In this document: one piece after another, positions 53,449-63,029 of the stretch
Position numbering within the stretch: position 1 is the stretch's first letter
How the letters are laid out: the number at the start of each line of letters is the position of its first letter
Origin: Rhizobium grahamii CCGE 502
Lineage (GTDB): Bacteria > Pseudomonadota > Alphaproteobacteria > Rhizobiales > Rhizobiaceae
Length of the DNA stretch: 64,000 nucleotides
NCBI RefSeq assembly: GCF_000298315.2
Contig: NZ_AEYE02000015.1
Coordinates: forward strand, 186,001-250,000
Direction: 5' to 3'
Notes under the pieces: generated by a model
The model's input: only the letters and a program-made list of their open reading frames with translations
What the model was told of the DNA's origin: nothing
Database searches by the model: none
Position numbers and translations under genes: made by a program

Positions 53449-54008
53449 CCTCGAAACGGTCTGGCGTCATCTCGCGGTGAAAACGCCGCGACTGATTACG
53501 GTCGGCGACAGCGCCGGCGCCAATCTCTGCGCGGCGCTCTCCCTGCGCATGCGGCGTCTCAGCGGCCCAATGCCGATAGCGCAGCTCTTGATCTATCCCG
53601 GCCTCGGAGGAGATCACTCCTGGCCGTCCTATATAGAGAACGCGGAAGCGCCGCTGCTGCGCACTTCCGATCTCGCCGGCTATCGCGCCGCCTATTCCGG
53701 CTCCGAGCAGCCATCAGATCAGGAGTTGGAGGAAGTATCGCCTCTGGAGGCAAAAGACTTCTCGGGCCTGCCGCGAACACGGGTATTCACCGCCGATGTC
53801 GATCCTGCGCGACGACGGGAAGGCCTATGTCGATCGCCTGAAAGCCGCAGGCGTCGATGCCGATTGGCGCAACCACGAGCAACTCGTGCACGGCTATCTG
53901 CGCGGCCGCATCATGAGCCGCAGAATCCGCGCTGCATTCGAGGAAATCTGCCGCGCGCTACAAGAGATGGCAAAGGACGTTTCCCTCACGCCCGACTTTG
54001 CCGGTTAG
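53086..54008 (+). pseudogene. Alpha/beta hydrolase (HSL/acetyl-hydrolase type), disrupted
   Basis: A hydrolase-3 family esterase: RRYYDAMCAAFRQPRPTDIS, the oxyanion motif LYCHGGGFVVGS, nucleophile in VGDSAGANLCAAL, and the catalytic His in EQLVHGYLRGR. It cannot be read in one frame. Homology from KTEASYPADS to VFTADVD is in one frame without a start; an ATG at 53086 would join it if one base near 53098 were removed. At about 53807 the frame shifts again, and DDGKAYVDRLKAAGVDADWR onward is read in another frame to 54008. In an intact state it might cleave acyl esters, for example acylcarnitines, but it now looks inactive. Confidence 0.72.
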
Positions 54009-54038
54009 GCGAGGCTCGCTGCGAGCACGCCTTCTTTC

Positions 54039-55274
54039 CTACGCCGAGCCAATGCTGGCATGGGCCGGAAAAGTCAGGCCGATGGCGTCCTCATAGCTCC
54101 GGGGACTGAAGCGTACGTAGAGAGCAAATACGACCACGAGGCACGCCAGGTGCATGATCCACCCGCTGGCAAAGCTGCCGGTCATGCCGTGTAGGAAGGA
54201 TGTGGCAAAGGGTCCAAGCGATGCAATCAGAAAGCCACCTCCTTGCATCAGGGAGACGAGAACGCCGGCCTGCTCCGGCCGTGGCAGATGATCCAGCGCC
54301 GTGACAATGGCAAGGGAGAAACTTCCCCCGAGCCCAGCGCCACAAATCGCCACCCACAGGACCGGCAGCATTCCCGAAAGAAATGCCAGCCCCGCAAAAC
54401 CGATGGCCTGCATCAGAAGTGTCAGCAGCAACCAGCCGCGACGATCGATGCTGCGGCGTGCCAGGTTGGGAAGAAGAAGGGCAGAGACGGCCTGGCTGAC
54501 CGCCATGATCGCGACCAGATTGCCGCTCTCAGCGTTCGACCAGCCGTGCGCCTGATAGTAGGGCGCGAGCCAAGCGACCATCGACGAATACCCGCTGTTT
54601 ACCAGACCAAACGCGATCATCAATGTCCAGGTGCGCGGACGGCGTAGCAGCAGACCTGTCAGATCCTTGTCGGGTTTGGACGCCTTGGAGTCCGACAGCA
54701 CAAGGAATGCCACACAAAATGCGATCGCAGCGGGCACTGCCAGCCAGGCAAGCGCGGTCCGCCAATCGTATCCACTGTTGACGAGGGCCGGCGTCAGCCG
54801 CGCACCGACCGCACCACCGCCCATAAGCATACCCGAATAGAGACCGGTGACAGCAGGCACGCTGGCCGGAAATTTTGACTTGATGATGCCGGGGAACGCG
54901 GCCTGAATGAATGCCACCCCAACGCCGCAGAGCGCCGCCGTCAGGATGAACGAAAGCCCCCCGGGTGCGACGAGCCTCAGCAGAGAGCCTACCGTCAGCA
55001 TCGCAAGGGCGGCAAGGATGCCGCGGCGTGTGCCGATCGCAGCCTGGATGCCAGGCGCCACGAATGCGCCGACGCCCATCAGCAACATCGGCAACAAGGT
55101 CAGCATCGCAAGCATGCTGTAGCCCATTGCCGTGTCGGCCACGATATTCGCAACGACCGGCGCCGGCGCGGTGAGGAATGGCCGCAGGTTCACTGCAATC
55201 AACATGACAAGGAGTAGCATCGGCCAATGCCGATCGCCGGCAGCCTGGGTGACCTTCAGCATTTGATGTTCCAA
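54039..55274 (-). CDS. MFS transporter of the CynX/NimT type
   Basis: A 411-residue major facilitator with 12 predicted helices. The first helix region LLLVMLIAVNLRPFLTAPAPVVANIV with its NLRP motif, and the central loop between helices 6 and 7, resemble the CynX (cyanate) and 2-nitroimidazole transporter group. It is the last gene of the minus-strand cluster with racemase and amidohydrolase genes, so it may import or export a small nitrogenous compound. The start at 55274 or four codons later (second Met) are both possible; the gene lies 15 nt from the racemase stop. Confidence 0.86.
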   Translation of the reverse strand: MEHQMLKVTQAAGDRHWPMLLLVMLIAVNLRPFLTAPAPVVANIVADTAMGYSMLAMLTLLPMLLMGVGAFVAPGIQAAIGTRRGILAALAMLTVGSLLRLVAPGGLSFILTAALCGVGVAFIQAAFPGIIKSKFPASVPAVTGLYSGMLMGGGAVGARLTPALVNSGYDWRTALAWLAVPAAIAFCVAFLVLSDSKASKPDKDLTGLLLRRPRTWTLMIAFGLVNSGYSSMVAWLAPYYQAHGWSNAESGNLVAIMAVSQAVSALLLPNLARRSIDRRGWLLLTLLMQAIGFAGLAFLSGMLPVLWVAICGAGLGGSFSLAIVTALDHLPRPEQAGVLVSLMQGGGFLIASLGPFATSFLHGMTGSFASGWIMHLACLVVVFALYVRFSPRSYEDAIGLTFPAHASIGSA

Positions 55275-55289
55275 TATTGCAAAGACGCT

Positions 55290-56009
55290 CTACCTCGGGC
55301 CGACATCATCACTGCAATGTCGGGGTAGCGCCGTGCGGGTCGCTCGCGGCTGTAATTCAAGGCTTGTCAGCAGCTCCGCGAGTCGGACCGCCGCGGATAC
55401 GCCTTCTACCACCGGGACCGAATGAAGGTCGGATAGTTGCTGCGCCATGTCGGCCATACCGGCACATCCCAGAACGATCGCACCGGAGCGGTCCACGCGA
55501 AGCGCATCACGAATCCCCTCGCCTATGGTCGAAAGTGCCGCACTCGGATCCGCCTCCAGTCCCAGCACCGGAATGCCGCTCGCCCGCACTGTTCCAACCG
55601 ATGCGAGGCCGTAGCGAACGAGATTGTCTTCAAGCACAGGAATCGAGACCGGCAGCGTCGTGATGATGGTGAAGCGCCTGGAAATCATCGCGGCGATCCG
55701 CGCGGCAGCCTCGCCGATGCCAATGACCGGCTTGCGGGTGAGCATGCGCGCGGCATCAAGGCCGGTGTCATCAAAACAGGCGATGATATAGGCATCCATC
55801 GCGCCGCCGCGTTCGGCCCGTTCAATGCAATCGAGAAGCCCCGGAACAGCCCTCGCCCCATCGACGGCACCTTCGATGGAAGCCGGGCCGCGATCGTTCT
55901 GCATAGCAATGATTTCAGTCGTCTTATGCGCGGCCCTCAAGGCCGCAGCGCCGATGGCGGTCGTCATGGACGATGTCGAGTTCGGATTGATAATGCCGAT
56001 ACGTGTCAT
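55290..56009 (-). CDS. Asp/Glu/hydantoin racemase family protein
   Basis: A 239-residue protein of the hydantoin racemase group: the start TRIGIINPNSTSSMTTAIG, the first catalytic Cys in AYIIACFDDTGLDAAR and the second in AIVLGCAGMADM match the two-cysteine mechanism, and VPVVEGVSAAVRLAELL ends the domain. It interconverts stereoisomers of hydantoins or a related cyclic or amino acid. ATG 56009 fits family length. Located between the amidohydrolase and MFS genes on the same strand. Confidence 0.87.
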   Translation of the reverse strand: MTRIGIINPNSTSSMTTAIGAAALRAAHKTTEIIAMQNDRGPASIEGAVDGARAVPGLLDCIERAERGGAMDAYIIACFDDTGLDAARMLTRKPVIGIGEAAARIAAMISRRFTIITTLPVSIPVLEDNLVRYGLASVGTVRASGIPVLGLEADPSAALSTIGEGIRDALRVDRSGAIVLGCAGMADMAQQLSDLHSVPVVEGVSAAVRLAELLTSLELQPRATRTALPRHCSDDVGPR

Positions 56010-56080
56010 GAGAGAATTCCTGATGTCGCTCAAGCCGGAGACTGCCGTCGCCAACCCGTCGAACGGACTGCCGAGACGCC

Positions 56081-57523
56081 CTATTCGATGAGGCTAGTAT
56101 CGCGGCTGTGGCGCCAGAACATGTCAGGCGTCACCAACAGATCCCGCAGCCCCAGCCGGTCGATTAACAGTTCGGTCTCACGCTGCGCGGCATCGAGAAC
56201 TGCGTCCTGGTTGACATTCACGGGATTGCGGTCGCGGAGCAGCACGCGGCCACCAACCAGAACGGTGTGGACATCGTTGCCGTTGGCAAAATAGGTCACC
56301 CGGAACTCCGGCATGTTGGCCGGATAGAGGTGCGGGCGCCGCAGATCGACGAGAATGATATCCGCCTTCTTGCCGGGCTCCAGCGATCCGATCTCATGGT
56401 CGAGACCAAGAACGCGTGCCGCATCGATCGTGCACATTTCCAGGACCTTGCCCGGCGGGAGCCAGCTCGGATCGTGGAAATGGGTCCGATGGTAATGCAT
56501 GCATTGCTGCATGTGCCGAAACATGTCCGCCGAACGGTCAGGCGCCGTCGCATCGGAGCCTATTGCAACGACGACACCGGCATCGAGAAGCTCGGGAACC
56601 GGACAGCGCGCCAGGATAGAAGCAACCGCGCTTGGATTGTGAACGATGCGCGTCTCTGTCTCTGCGCAGATGGCGATTTCCCTGTCATCAAGTCCTGTGG
56701 CGTGAGAGAGAAGCGTGCGCGGCCCGAGAATCCCGATCTCGCGTGCGATGCGAACACTGCCTCTGGTATGACCGTCCTGGGTGAAGAGCAAACCACGGTC
56801 GTCGGCCAGACGCTTGACCTTGCGCGATTGCGCGATCGCGTCCTCGGCGCCGCGAGCGTCAAGGTGTTCCTGATGCAGTGTTGGCGTCAGCAGCGCGACA
56901 TGCAGGCGATCCTCGTGAGTGCGGTGCCAACGATCGACGAGGGTTTGGCACGTTGACAGCTGCTGCTCGAACGAGACTGCACGGTCCAGCCGAACGGAAT
57001 CTTCCCAGTGTGCATACGTCAGGGGATGCGGGGGTCGCGTCGTACCGACGGCAACGACCGAGCGCGTTCCGATGCCAAGCACGCCCTCCATATGGGCGTC
57101 GCCATAGACAGGCTCGTCAGTGCGCATGACTGAATCGCCGCCGCCGAGCAAAGAAACGCCCGTCGTCACCCCAAAGCGCAGGCGCTCCAACGCCGCAAGC
57201 TGCGCCTCTGCATGCCAGAACTCCGGCGTCGAACCGACCGTGTAGGCGCCCTGACAAGCGCGATACCAGAGGTTGCTTCGCCCGCCGCCCATCGTCTTGA
57301 TGAGGCCATGCCCGGCATGCGCATGGCTGTCGACCAGCCCGGGCATGATTGCCATACCACCGGCATCGATCGTTTCCCGCGCCGGATGATCCCTCGCGAC
57401 CTCCTCCGAGGGACCGACAGCGACGATGCGGTCGCCCTCGATGGCCACGGCCCCATCGGGAATGATCCGCCGCTCGTCGTCGATGGCGATCACGGTGCCG
57501 TTTCTAATCAGAATGTCTGCCAT
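56081..57523 (-). CDS. Amidohydrolase, guanine deaminase/chlorohydrolase group
   Basis: A 480-residue metal-dependent hydrolase of the ATZ/TRZ type. First ligands His67 and His69 in VDSHAHAGHG, a later His in TQDGHTRGS, another in LLSHATGLDD, and the catalytic Asp in AIGSDATAPDRSADMFRHM. The C-terminal small beta domain with GSLEPGKKADIILVDL is complete. Members deaminate or dechlorinate purines, pterins, s-triazines and related rings; the exact substrate is not readable. It lies 12 nt after the ABC ATPase gene and 71 nt before the racemase gene in one operon, and has a paralogue at 63062. Confidence 0.87.
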   Translation of the reverse strand: MADILIRNGTVIAIDDERRIIPDGAVAIEGDRIVAVGPSEEVARDHPARETIDAGGMAIMPGLVDSHAHAGHGLIKTMGGGRSNLWYRACQGAYTVGSTPEFWHAEAQLAALERLRFGVTTGVSLLGGGDSVMRTDEPVYGDAHMEGVLGIGTRSVVAVGTTRPPHPLTYAHWEDSVRLDRAVSFEQQLSTCQTLVDRWHRTHEDRLHVALLTPTLHQEHLDARGAEDAIAQSRKVKRLADDRGLLFTQDGHTRGSVRIAREIGILGPRTLLSHATGLDDREIAICAETETRIVHNPSAVASILARCPVPELLDAGVVVAIGSDATAPDRSADMFRHMQQCMHYHRTHFHDPSWLPPGKVLEMCTIDAARVLGLDHEIGSLEPGKKADIILVDLRRPHLYPANMPEFRVTYFANGNDVHTVLVGGRVLLRDRNPVNVNQDAVLDAAQRETELLIDRLGLRDLLVTPDMFWRHSRDTSLIE

Positions 57524-57535
57524 TGCTTCAAATTC

Positions 57536-59260
57536 TCACAGACTGGCGACGGCATTCTCTTTGCAGAGAATGCGATCGAGGGAAGGAGCCAGGCGCAAAA
57601 GTTCGCGCGTGTAGTCGTGTCGCGGTGCCGAGAAGAGCGTTTCCGTATCAGCCAACTCGACGATCTCTCCCGCCTTCATCACGGCGACGCGGTCGCACAT
57701 CTGGCGGATCACCGCCAGATCGTGACTGATGAACAGGATAGAGAGGCCGGCGAGATCACGCAGATCCTTGAGGAGATTGAGGATCTGCGCCTGGACCGAG
57801 ACGTCGAGTGCCGAGGTTGGTTCATCGCAGATCAGCATGGATGGCAACGGCCCCAACGCCCTAGCAATGGCTATGCGTTGCCGCTGTCCTCCCGAAAAGG
57901 CATGCGAGAACCGGGCACCGGCGTCTCCCGGCAAACCGACTGCTTCGAGCAGAGTCTTCGCGTCAAGGCGCGCCTCTTCCGCTGTCGAGGCAAGCTTGTA
58001 GAACAGGATTGGCTCAGCGATCGCCGAGTTGATCCGCAGCCGCGGATTGAGTGCGGAGTACGGATCCTGGAATACCATCTGCAGCGATTGCCGAACCGAC
58101 TTCTCACGGCGCGCGCCAAGCGCGGCACCCTGGAATTCGATCTTGCCTGAGGTCTGCGTGACGAGCCCGGCAATGGTATTCGCGACCGTGGTCTTCCCGC
58201 AGCCGGATTCGCCAACAAGGCCGAAGATCTCGCCTCGCCGGACATCGAAGGAAACATCCTTGACCGCACGGAAGACAGACGACTTGCTGCCCGGCATGAA
58301 GGAACGGCTGCCATATTCGACGCACAGGTTACGAACGTCGAGAACGACGTCTGTCTGCTTGGCGCCGCCGCGGCTTGTGCTCTTCGTGCGGACCGCCTCG
58401 CGGGCCTTGAGCGTGGTTTCGGTCTCCTCGCTCGGAACCGGCAGACGCTTCAGCCGCGTGTCGATCGGGGGTACGGCCGATATCAGCGTGCGAGCATAGG
58501 GCGCCTTCGGCGATGTGAGGACATCGCGTGCTGGCCCGCTTTCGATGATATGGCCGTTCTGCATGATCGTGACGCGATCGGCGATCTCGGCCACCACGCC
58601 CATATTGTGCGTGACCAACAGAATACCCACCCGGCGCACGTCGGCGAGATCGCGGATCAGCCTGAGGATTTGAGCCTGCACAGAGACATCGAGCGCCGTC
58701 GTCGGCTCGTCGGCGACGATCAGCTGCGGATCGCAGGCGAGCGCCGTGGCGATGACCACACGCTGCCGCTGGCCGCCCGACAGCTGATGCGGATAGCTGC
58801 CAAGCCGGCGTTCCGGTTCCGGAATGCCAACGGCCTTCATGAGGTCGAGGGCCTTGGCGCGTGCCTCCCGCCGGCTGATTTTCAGATGTGTCAGCATGCC
58901 TTCGCACAGCTGGCTCTCGACCGTGAAGAGCGGGTTGAGGCTCGTCATCGGATCTTGAAAGATCGCGCCGACGTCGCGGCCGGGGATGATGCCCGCGGTG
59001 CGACCGGTACGAACATCGATAGGCTTGCCTGCGATGGCGATCGAGCCCGATGCGATCCTGCCGGGAGCCTGCAGGAGGCCCATCAGTGCGTTGCCGACGG
59101 TCGTCTTGCCGGCGCCGGATTCACCGACCAAGGCGTGAATTTCGCCGGGCTCGATCGTCAGATTGACGTCGTTGACGGCTGCGAGGGTCTCACCGTTGGC
59201 GAGCGGATATTCGACTCGCAGGTTCCTGATCTCCAGGACAGGTTGCGTTGCGTTTCTCAT
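57536..59260 (-). CDS. Fused double ABC ATPase (DppD-DppF type)
   Basis: A 574-residue protein with two nucleotide-binding domains. First domain: Walker A GESGAGKTTVG, signature LSGGQRQRVVIATAL, Walker [14 protein letters not shown] linker around 270-310 is followed by the second: GESGCGKTTVA, FQDPYSALNPRLRI, FSGGQRQRIAIARAL and MLICDEPTSALD. Both lack the C-terminal Cys region, as in YliA/GsiA-like fusions. It powers the permeases at 59260-61124. Its ATG shares one base with the DppC stop (TGATG). Confidence 0.92.
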   Translation of the reverse strand: MRNATQPVLEIRNLRVEYPLANGETLAAVNDVNLTIEPGEIHALVGESGAGKTTVGNALMGLLQAPGRIASGSIAIAGKPIDVRTGRTAGIIPGRDVGAIFQDPMTSLNPLFTVESQLCEGMLTHLKISRREARAKALDLMKAVGIPEPERRLGSYPHQLSGGQRQRVVIATALACDPQLIVADEPTTALDVSVQAQILRLIRDLADVRRVGILLVTHNMGVVAEIADRVTIMQNGHIIESGPARDVLTSPKAPYARTLISAVPPIDTRLKRLPVPSEETETTLKAREAVRTKSTSRGGAKQTDVVLDVRNLCVEYGSRSFMPGSKSSVFRAVKDVSFDVRRGEIFGLVGESGCGKTTVANTIAGLVTQTSGKIEFQGAALGARREKSVRQSLQMVFQDPYSALNPRLRINSAIAEPILFYKLASTAEEARLDAKTLLEAVGLPGDAGARFSHAFSGGQRQRIAIARALGPLPSMLICDEPTSALDVSVQAQILNLLKDLRDLAGLSILFISHDLAVIRQMCDRVAVMKAGEIVELADTETLFSAPRHDYTRELLRLAPSLDRILCKENAVASL

Positions 59261-60159
59261 CAGCGTGCCATCAGTTTGGGATTGAAGCGATCTCGCAGGT
59301 AGTCACCGATAATGTTGACCGCCAGGACGAGGATGACGAGGACGGTGGCGGGCATCACGGCGATCCACCACAGGCCGGAGAACAGGAACTGGTTGCCGAT
59401 GCGGATCAGCGTGCCGAGCGACGGATAGGTCGGCGGCATGCCGGCGCCTAGAAACGACAGCGTCGCCTCGGTCAGGATCGCGCCGGCGAGATTGATCGTC
59501 GCAATGACCATGACCGAGCTCATTACGTTCGGCAGGATATGGCGAAGCATGATACGGCGTGGCGGCAGACCGATGACCTTTGCAGCGCGCACATAGTCCC
59601 TCGATATCTCGACCATGCTGGAGGCGCGCACTGTGCGGGCGTACTGAACCCACTCGTTGATCGCGATCGCGAAAATCAGGATGAGTGGAGCCCAGGTCAG
59701 AACGGTATCTGCATGCAGTTGGGCGCGGGCGATGCCGCTGATCAGAAGCGCTACGAGGATCGTCGGGAAGCTGACGAGGATGTCGGCAAGGCGCATCACG
59801 ACGCTGTCGACGAGCCCGCCGAAGAAGCCCGCGATCAGGCCCAGCGCGACACCGACGGCAGCGGCGAACAAGACGGCTCCAATACCGATGAGGATGGAGA
59901 TCCGCAGGCCGAAGAGGATGACCGAAACGAGGTCGCGGCCTTGGTTGTCAGTGCCGAGCAGGAAGCGCGGGTCGCCGCCCTCCATGAAGATCGGCGGGAT
60001 CTCCATGTCCATCAGCGAGTAGGACGAGACATCGCGGGGATCCATCGGCGCGATCATCGGCGCGAAGATCACGAGCACCAGCATGATCGCCAGAACGAGG
60101 CAGGCAATCATCACGGAAATCGGCGGAAGCCTATGCAGTAGACGAGCTTGCGTGGCCAT
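59260..60159 (-). CDS. Dpp-type ABC permease (DppC-like)
   Basis: A 299-residue permease: GTDNQGRDLVSVILFGLRISI, EAA loop SRDYVRAAKVIGLPPRRIMLRHILPNVMS (visible in two halves) and SFLGAGMPPTYPSLGTLI. ATG 60159 shares one base with the preceding stop (TAATG), so translation is coupled; an upstream in-frame extension overlaps the DppB gene and is not used. Confidence 0.92.
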   Translation of the reverse strand: MATQARLLHRLPPISVMIACLVLAIMLVLVIFAPMIAPMDPRDVSSYSLMDMEIPPIFMEGGDPRFLLGTDNQGRDLVSVILFGLRISILIGIGAVLFAAAVGVALGLIAGFFGGLVDSVVMRLADILVSFPTILVALLISGIARAQLHADTVLTWAPLILIFAIAINEWVQYARTVRASSMVEISRDYVRAAKVIGLPPRRIMLRHILPNVMSSVMVIATINLAGAILTEATLSFLGAGMPPTYPSLGTLIRIGNQFLFSGLWWIAVMPATVLVILVLAVNIIGDYLRDRFNPKLMAR

Positions 60160-61124
60160 TATCGTGTCCTCAAGCGGGGGTCGATGAAGGTGTAGAGAAT
60201 GTCGACGATCATGTTGATCAGCACGAACAGGAAGCCGACAAACAGCAGGTAGGCCGAAAGAACGGGGATGTCCGGATAGCCAACGGCATTGGTGAACAAC
60301 AGGCCCATGCCGGGCCACTGGAACACCGTTTCCGTGACGATCGCGAAGGCGATGAGCTGGCCGATCTGCAGGCCTGTCACGGTGACGACAGGCATCAGCG
60401 CGTTGCGCAGCGCCAGACGCCCATAAATGTAAGAGCGCGGCAGTCCGCGTGCGAAGGCGAAGCGAATGTAGTCCGACGAGAGCACGTCGATCATCTCGGA
60501 GCGGACGAGACGCATGATCAGGGTCAACTGAAAGAGGGCGAGCGTGATCGAAGGCAGGATCAGGGACTTCAAGCCGGAGACCGTCAGGAAGCCGGTTTGC
60601 CAGAAGCCGAGATCGACGAGATCACCGCGCCCCGATGAGGGCAGCCAGCGCAGATTGACCGCGAAGACAAGAATGAGCAGCAACCCGGTGACGAAGGTCG
60701 GCATGGAGATGCCCACAAGCGTCAGTGATTGCGTCAGTCGCGACCAGAAGCCGTTCGGCTTCAGCGCACAGACGACACCGAGGGGGATGCCGACCGCAAG
60801 CGACATGACGGTGGCGACAAGCACGAGTTCCAGCGTCGCAGGAAGCCTGCCCAGCAGCAGGACACCAACCGGCTGCTGGTAGCGAAAGCTGGTGCCGAAG
60901 TTGCCCTGCAGCACCCGACCGACAAACTCGAGGAATTGCACGACGAGCGGCTTGTCGAGGCCGAGGGTGGCGCGAAGCGCGTCCTTCTCCGCCTGAGTTG
61001 CGCCTTCCCGAACCATCGCGGCGACAGGATCGCCGACGAACCGGAACATGATGAAAGCAATGGCCGTGACGGCCACCATCACCAGAATGGCCTGAAGCAG
61101 CCTTACCGATAGAATCCTGAACAT
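60159..61124 (-). CDS. Dpp-type ABC permease (DppB-like)
   Basis: A 321-residue permease beginning MFRILSVRLLQAILVMVAVTA, with the VGDPVAAM loop, the DppB-type QGNFGTSFRYQQPV segment and the EAA region RFAFARGLPRSYIYGRLALRNALMP. ATG 61124 is preceded by AAGGTAC; a longer in-frame start at 61316 adds an Arg-rich extension inside the intergenic hairpin region and is unlikely. Confidence 0.92.
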   Translation of the reverse strand: MFRILSVRLLQAILVMVAVTAIAFIMFRFVGDPVAAMVREGATQAEKDALRATLGLDKPLVVQFLEFVGRVLQGNFGTSFRYQQPVGVLLLGRLPATLELVLVATVMSLAVGIPLGVVCALKPNGFWSRLTQSLTLVGISMPTFVTGLLLILVFAVNLRWLPSSGRGDLVDLGFWQTGFLTVSGLKSLILPSITLALFQLTLIMRLVRSEMIDVLSSDYIRFAFARGLPRSYIYGRLALRNALMPVVTVTGLQIGQLIAFAIVTETVFQWPGMGLLFTNAVGYPDIPVLSAYLLFVGFLFVLINMIVDILYTFIDPRLRTR

Positions 61125-61282
61125 CAGAAAGTACCTTGCAGGAGCGCGCTCGGCCGATCGGCGGAAACTGCGCTGCTTTGCGTATTCCGTTCCCTCATCC
61201 GAGCGCGGAACGGATCGAACCGGCATGACGAACGCCATCGCGCGTCGTCCCATTGGATCAGGCTCATCACCCAATTCAACGC

Positions 61283-61316
61283 GTGATCCCGAGGTCCTTG
61301 CGTCGCTCGGGATCAC
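61283..61316 (-). terminator. Stem-loop between receptor and permease genes
   Basis: Perfect 10-bp stem GTGATCCCGA (61283-61292) and TCGGGATCAC (61307-61316), 14-nt loop, 13 nt after the stop of the receptor gene on the minus strand and about 160 nt before the permease start. Same position as the hairpins at 36085 and 48924. Confidence 0.75.
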
Positions 61317-61329
61317 GGAAGCGGCTGGC

Positions 61330-62901
61330 TTACTTCAGCTGTGCGAACCAGGGGCGCACGTACTCGTCAGCGAACTGCGGAATCTCCACCTTGTCGCTCA
61401 TCGCCCAGGCAACCGGCTGCTGGTGCAGCGGCAGGTAAAACGCCTGATCATGGGCGATCTGGAAGGCGGTCTTCAGCATGCCGACGCGCTTGCCTTCATC
61501 GAGCTCGACAGACGCCGACTTGGTCAGGGCATCGATCTTTGCGTCGGAAAGGCCGTTAGGGTTGCTGCCGCCGTAGTTGCCGTCGTTGGTCGCCAGCAGC
61601 GCCTGCAGGACGCTGTAGCCGTCCATCGGAGGCAGGGAGGCCCAGCCGAGCATGTAGACGTCGAGATCGCCCTTATCCATGCGCGGGAAATACGTCGTCT
61701 TGCTTTCGACGGCGACATCCGCCTGCACACCGACCTTGGCCCACATGGACGCGATCGCCAGGCAGATCTGCTCGTCGGCGATATAGCGGTCGTTCGGGCA
61801 TGCCAGGCCGACCTTGAAGCCGTCGGGGTACCCGGCTTCCGCGAGCAGAGCCTTCGCTTTCTTCGCATCATAGGGCAAAGGCACGTCGATCGACTGATCG
61901 TAGCCGGTGACTTCAGGGGCGACGAGCATGCCCGAGACGCGCGACTTGCCGCGCATCAATCGCTTCTGGATCGCATTGACGTCGACGGCGTGCCAGAGAG
62001 CCTGTCGGACCTTCACGTCGAGCAGCGGATTGGGCTTGCCGGGTGCGGCATGCAGCTCCGGCCGGAAATTGAAGCCCAGGAAGATTTCGCGCAGCGACGG
62101 GTTCTCGACGACCTTCAGACCCGGGGTGCTACCGATCCGGTCGATGTCCTGCAACGGAACCGGCGCGATCATGTCGAGTTCGCCGGAAAGGAGGGCGGCC
62201 ACGCGCGTTGCGTCCGACGCGATGGGACGGAACTCGACGCCGGTCAGGTTATGTTGCGGCTTGTCCCACCAGTTTTCGTTGACGGCAAAGACCGAGCGAG
62301 AATCCGGCTCGTAGGTCACCAGCTTGAAGGCGCCGGTGCCGTTGGCATGGTTGCTGGCATAGGTCGTAACACCAGTGGAGGCGTTGCCGGGCTTCAGCGC
62401 CTGGTGCTCTTCCATCCACGGCTTGCTCATGATGTAGATTGCCGCAAGATCGTTGAGCAGAAGCGGATATGGGCCGCGCAAGATCAGGTCGACCGTGTAG
62501 TCATCGACTTTCTCGACGCCGACGACGGCGGAGAGATTCTCGCGGTTGCGCGCGCCGGGATCAATCTGGCGCTGGATCGTGGCAACGACATCGTCAGCAT
62601 TGAAGACCTGCCCTTCGTGGAACTTCACTCCTTGGCGAAGGTGGAAGCGCCAGCGTGTCGGCTCGACGACTTCCCATGACGTTGCCAGCGCGGGCTCGAG
62701 CACGAGATCCTTGTTACGGCGCACCAGCGGATCGAACACCATGTGGTGCACGCTCTGCGTGAAGCTGTCGACCTGTGCGTTCGGATCATACGAGATGACA
62801 TCGCCGGCCGACGACCAACGCAGCGTCTTTGCCAGCGAAGGCGTCGCCAACGGCACCAGGATTACTAGCCCTGCCAGGAGGGTCTTCAGATAGTCTTTCA
62901 C
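61330..62901 (-). CDS. Dpp-type ABC solute-binding protein
   Basis: A 523-residue periplasmic receptor (SBP family 5). Sec signal MKDYLKTLLAGLVILVPLATP with cleavage after SLA near residue 24. Motifs: WRFHLRQGVKFHEGQVFNADDVV, VRQALWHAVDVNAIQKRLMRG, YDAKKAKALLAEAGYPDGF. First gene of the minus-strand operon with permeases, double ATPase, amidohydrolase, racemase and MFS genes. Divergent from the second amidohydrolase, with operator-like palindromes between. Confidence 0.92.
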   Translation of the reverse strand: MKDYLKTLLAGLVILVPLATPSLAKTLRWSSAGDVISYDPNAQVDSFTQSVHHMVFDPLVRRNKDLVLEPALATSWEVVEPTRWRFHLRQGVKFHEGQVFNADDVVATIQRQIDPGARNRENLSAVVGVEKVDDYTVDLILRGPYPLLLNDLAAIYIMSKPWMEEHQALKPGNASTGVTTYASNHANGTGAFKLVTYEPDSRSVFAVNENWWDKPQHNLTGVEFRPIASDATRVAALLSGELDMIAPVPLQDIDRIGSTPGLKVVENPSLREIFLGFNFRPELHAAPGKPNPLLDVKVRQALWHAVDVNAIQKRLMRGKSRVSGMLVAPEVTGYDQSIDVPLPYDAKKAKALLAEAGYPDGFKVGLACPNDRYIADEQICLAIASMWAKVGVQADVAVESKTTYFPRMDKGDLDVYMLGWASLPPMDGYSVLQALLATNDGNYGGSNPNGLSDAKIDALTKSASVELDEGKRVGMLKTAFQIAHDQAFYLPLHQQPVAWAMSDKVEIPQFADEYVRPWFAQLK

Positions 62902-62916
62902 ATCAGTCTCCCATTT

Positions 62917-62928
62917 TTGGTATACATA
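62917..62928. promoter_or_regulatory. GntR/FadR-type operator candidate (receptor side)
   Basis: TTGGTATACATA, with a central GTATAC palindrome, fits the FadR-group form TnGTnnACnA. It lies 16 nt before the receptor ATG at 62901. Confidence 0.4.
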
Positions 62929-62978
62929 TTTGTCATTTTATTGGATACGATTGTTCCCGATCATTAAAGTACATATGA

Positions 62979-62986
62979 TGTGCACA
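62979..62986. promoter_or_regulatory. Palindrome TGTGCACA in the divergent region
   Basis: Perfect 8-bp palindrome midway between the receptor and amidohydrolase genes, similar to the element at 63018 and possibly part of the same regulator's sites. Confidence 0.3.
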
Positions 62987-63017
62987 ATATCAAGCACCAA
63001 TATTCGATTTTGCTTGA

Positions 63018-63029
63018 TTGTGTACAAAA
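63018..63029. promoter_or_regulatory. GntR/FadR-type operator candidate (amidohydrolase side)
   Basis: TTGTGTACAAAA matches TnGTnnACnA and lies 33 nt before the ATG of the second amidohydrolase. With 62917 it brackets the divergent promoters. No GntR gene of this cluster is in the window; it may lie beyond the right edge. Confidence 0.4.

Noticed and set aside
61225-62679. Plus-strand open frame of 484 codons opposite the third receptor gene
   Set aside because: Antisense to a clear SBP family 5 gene and without protein-family features.
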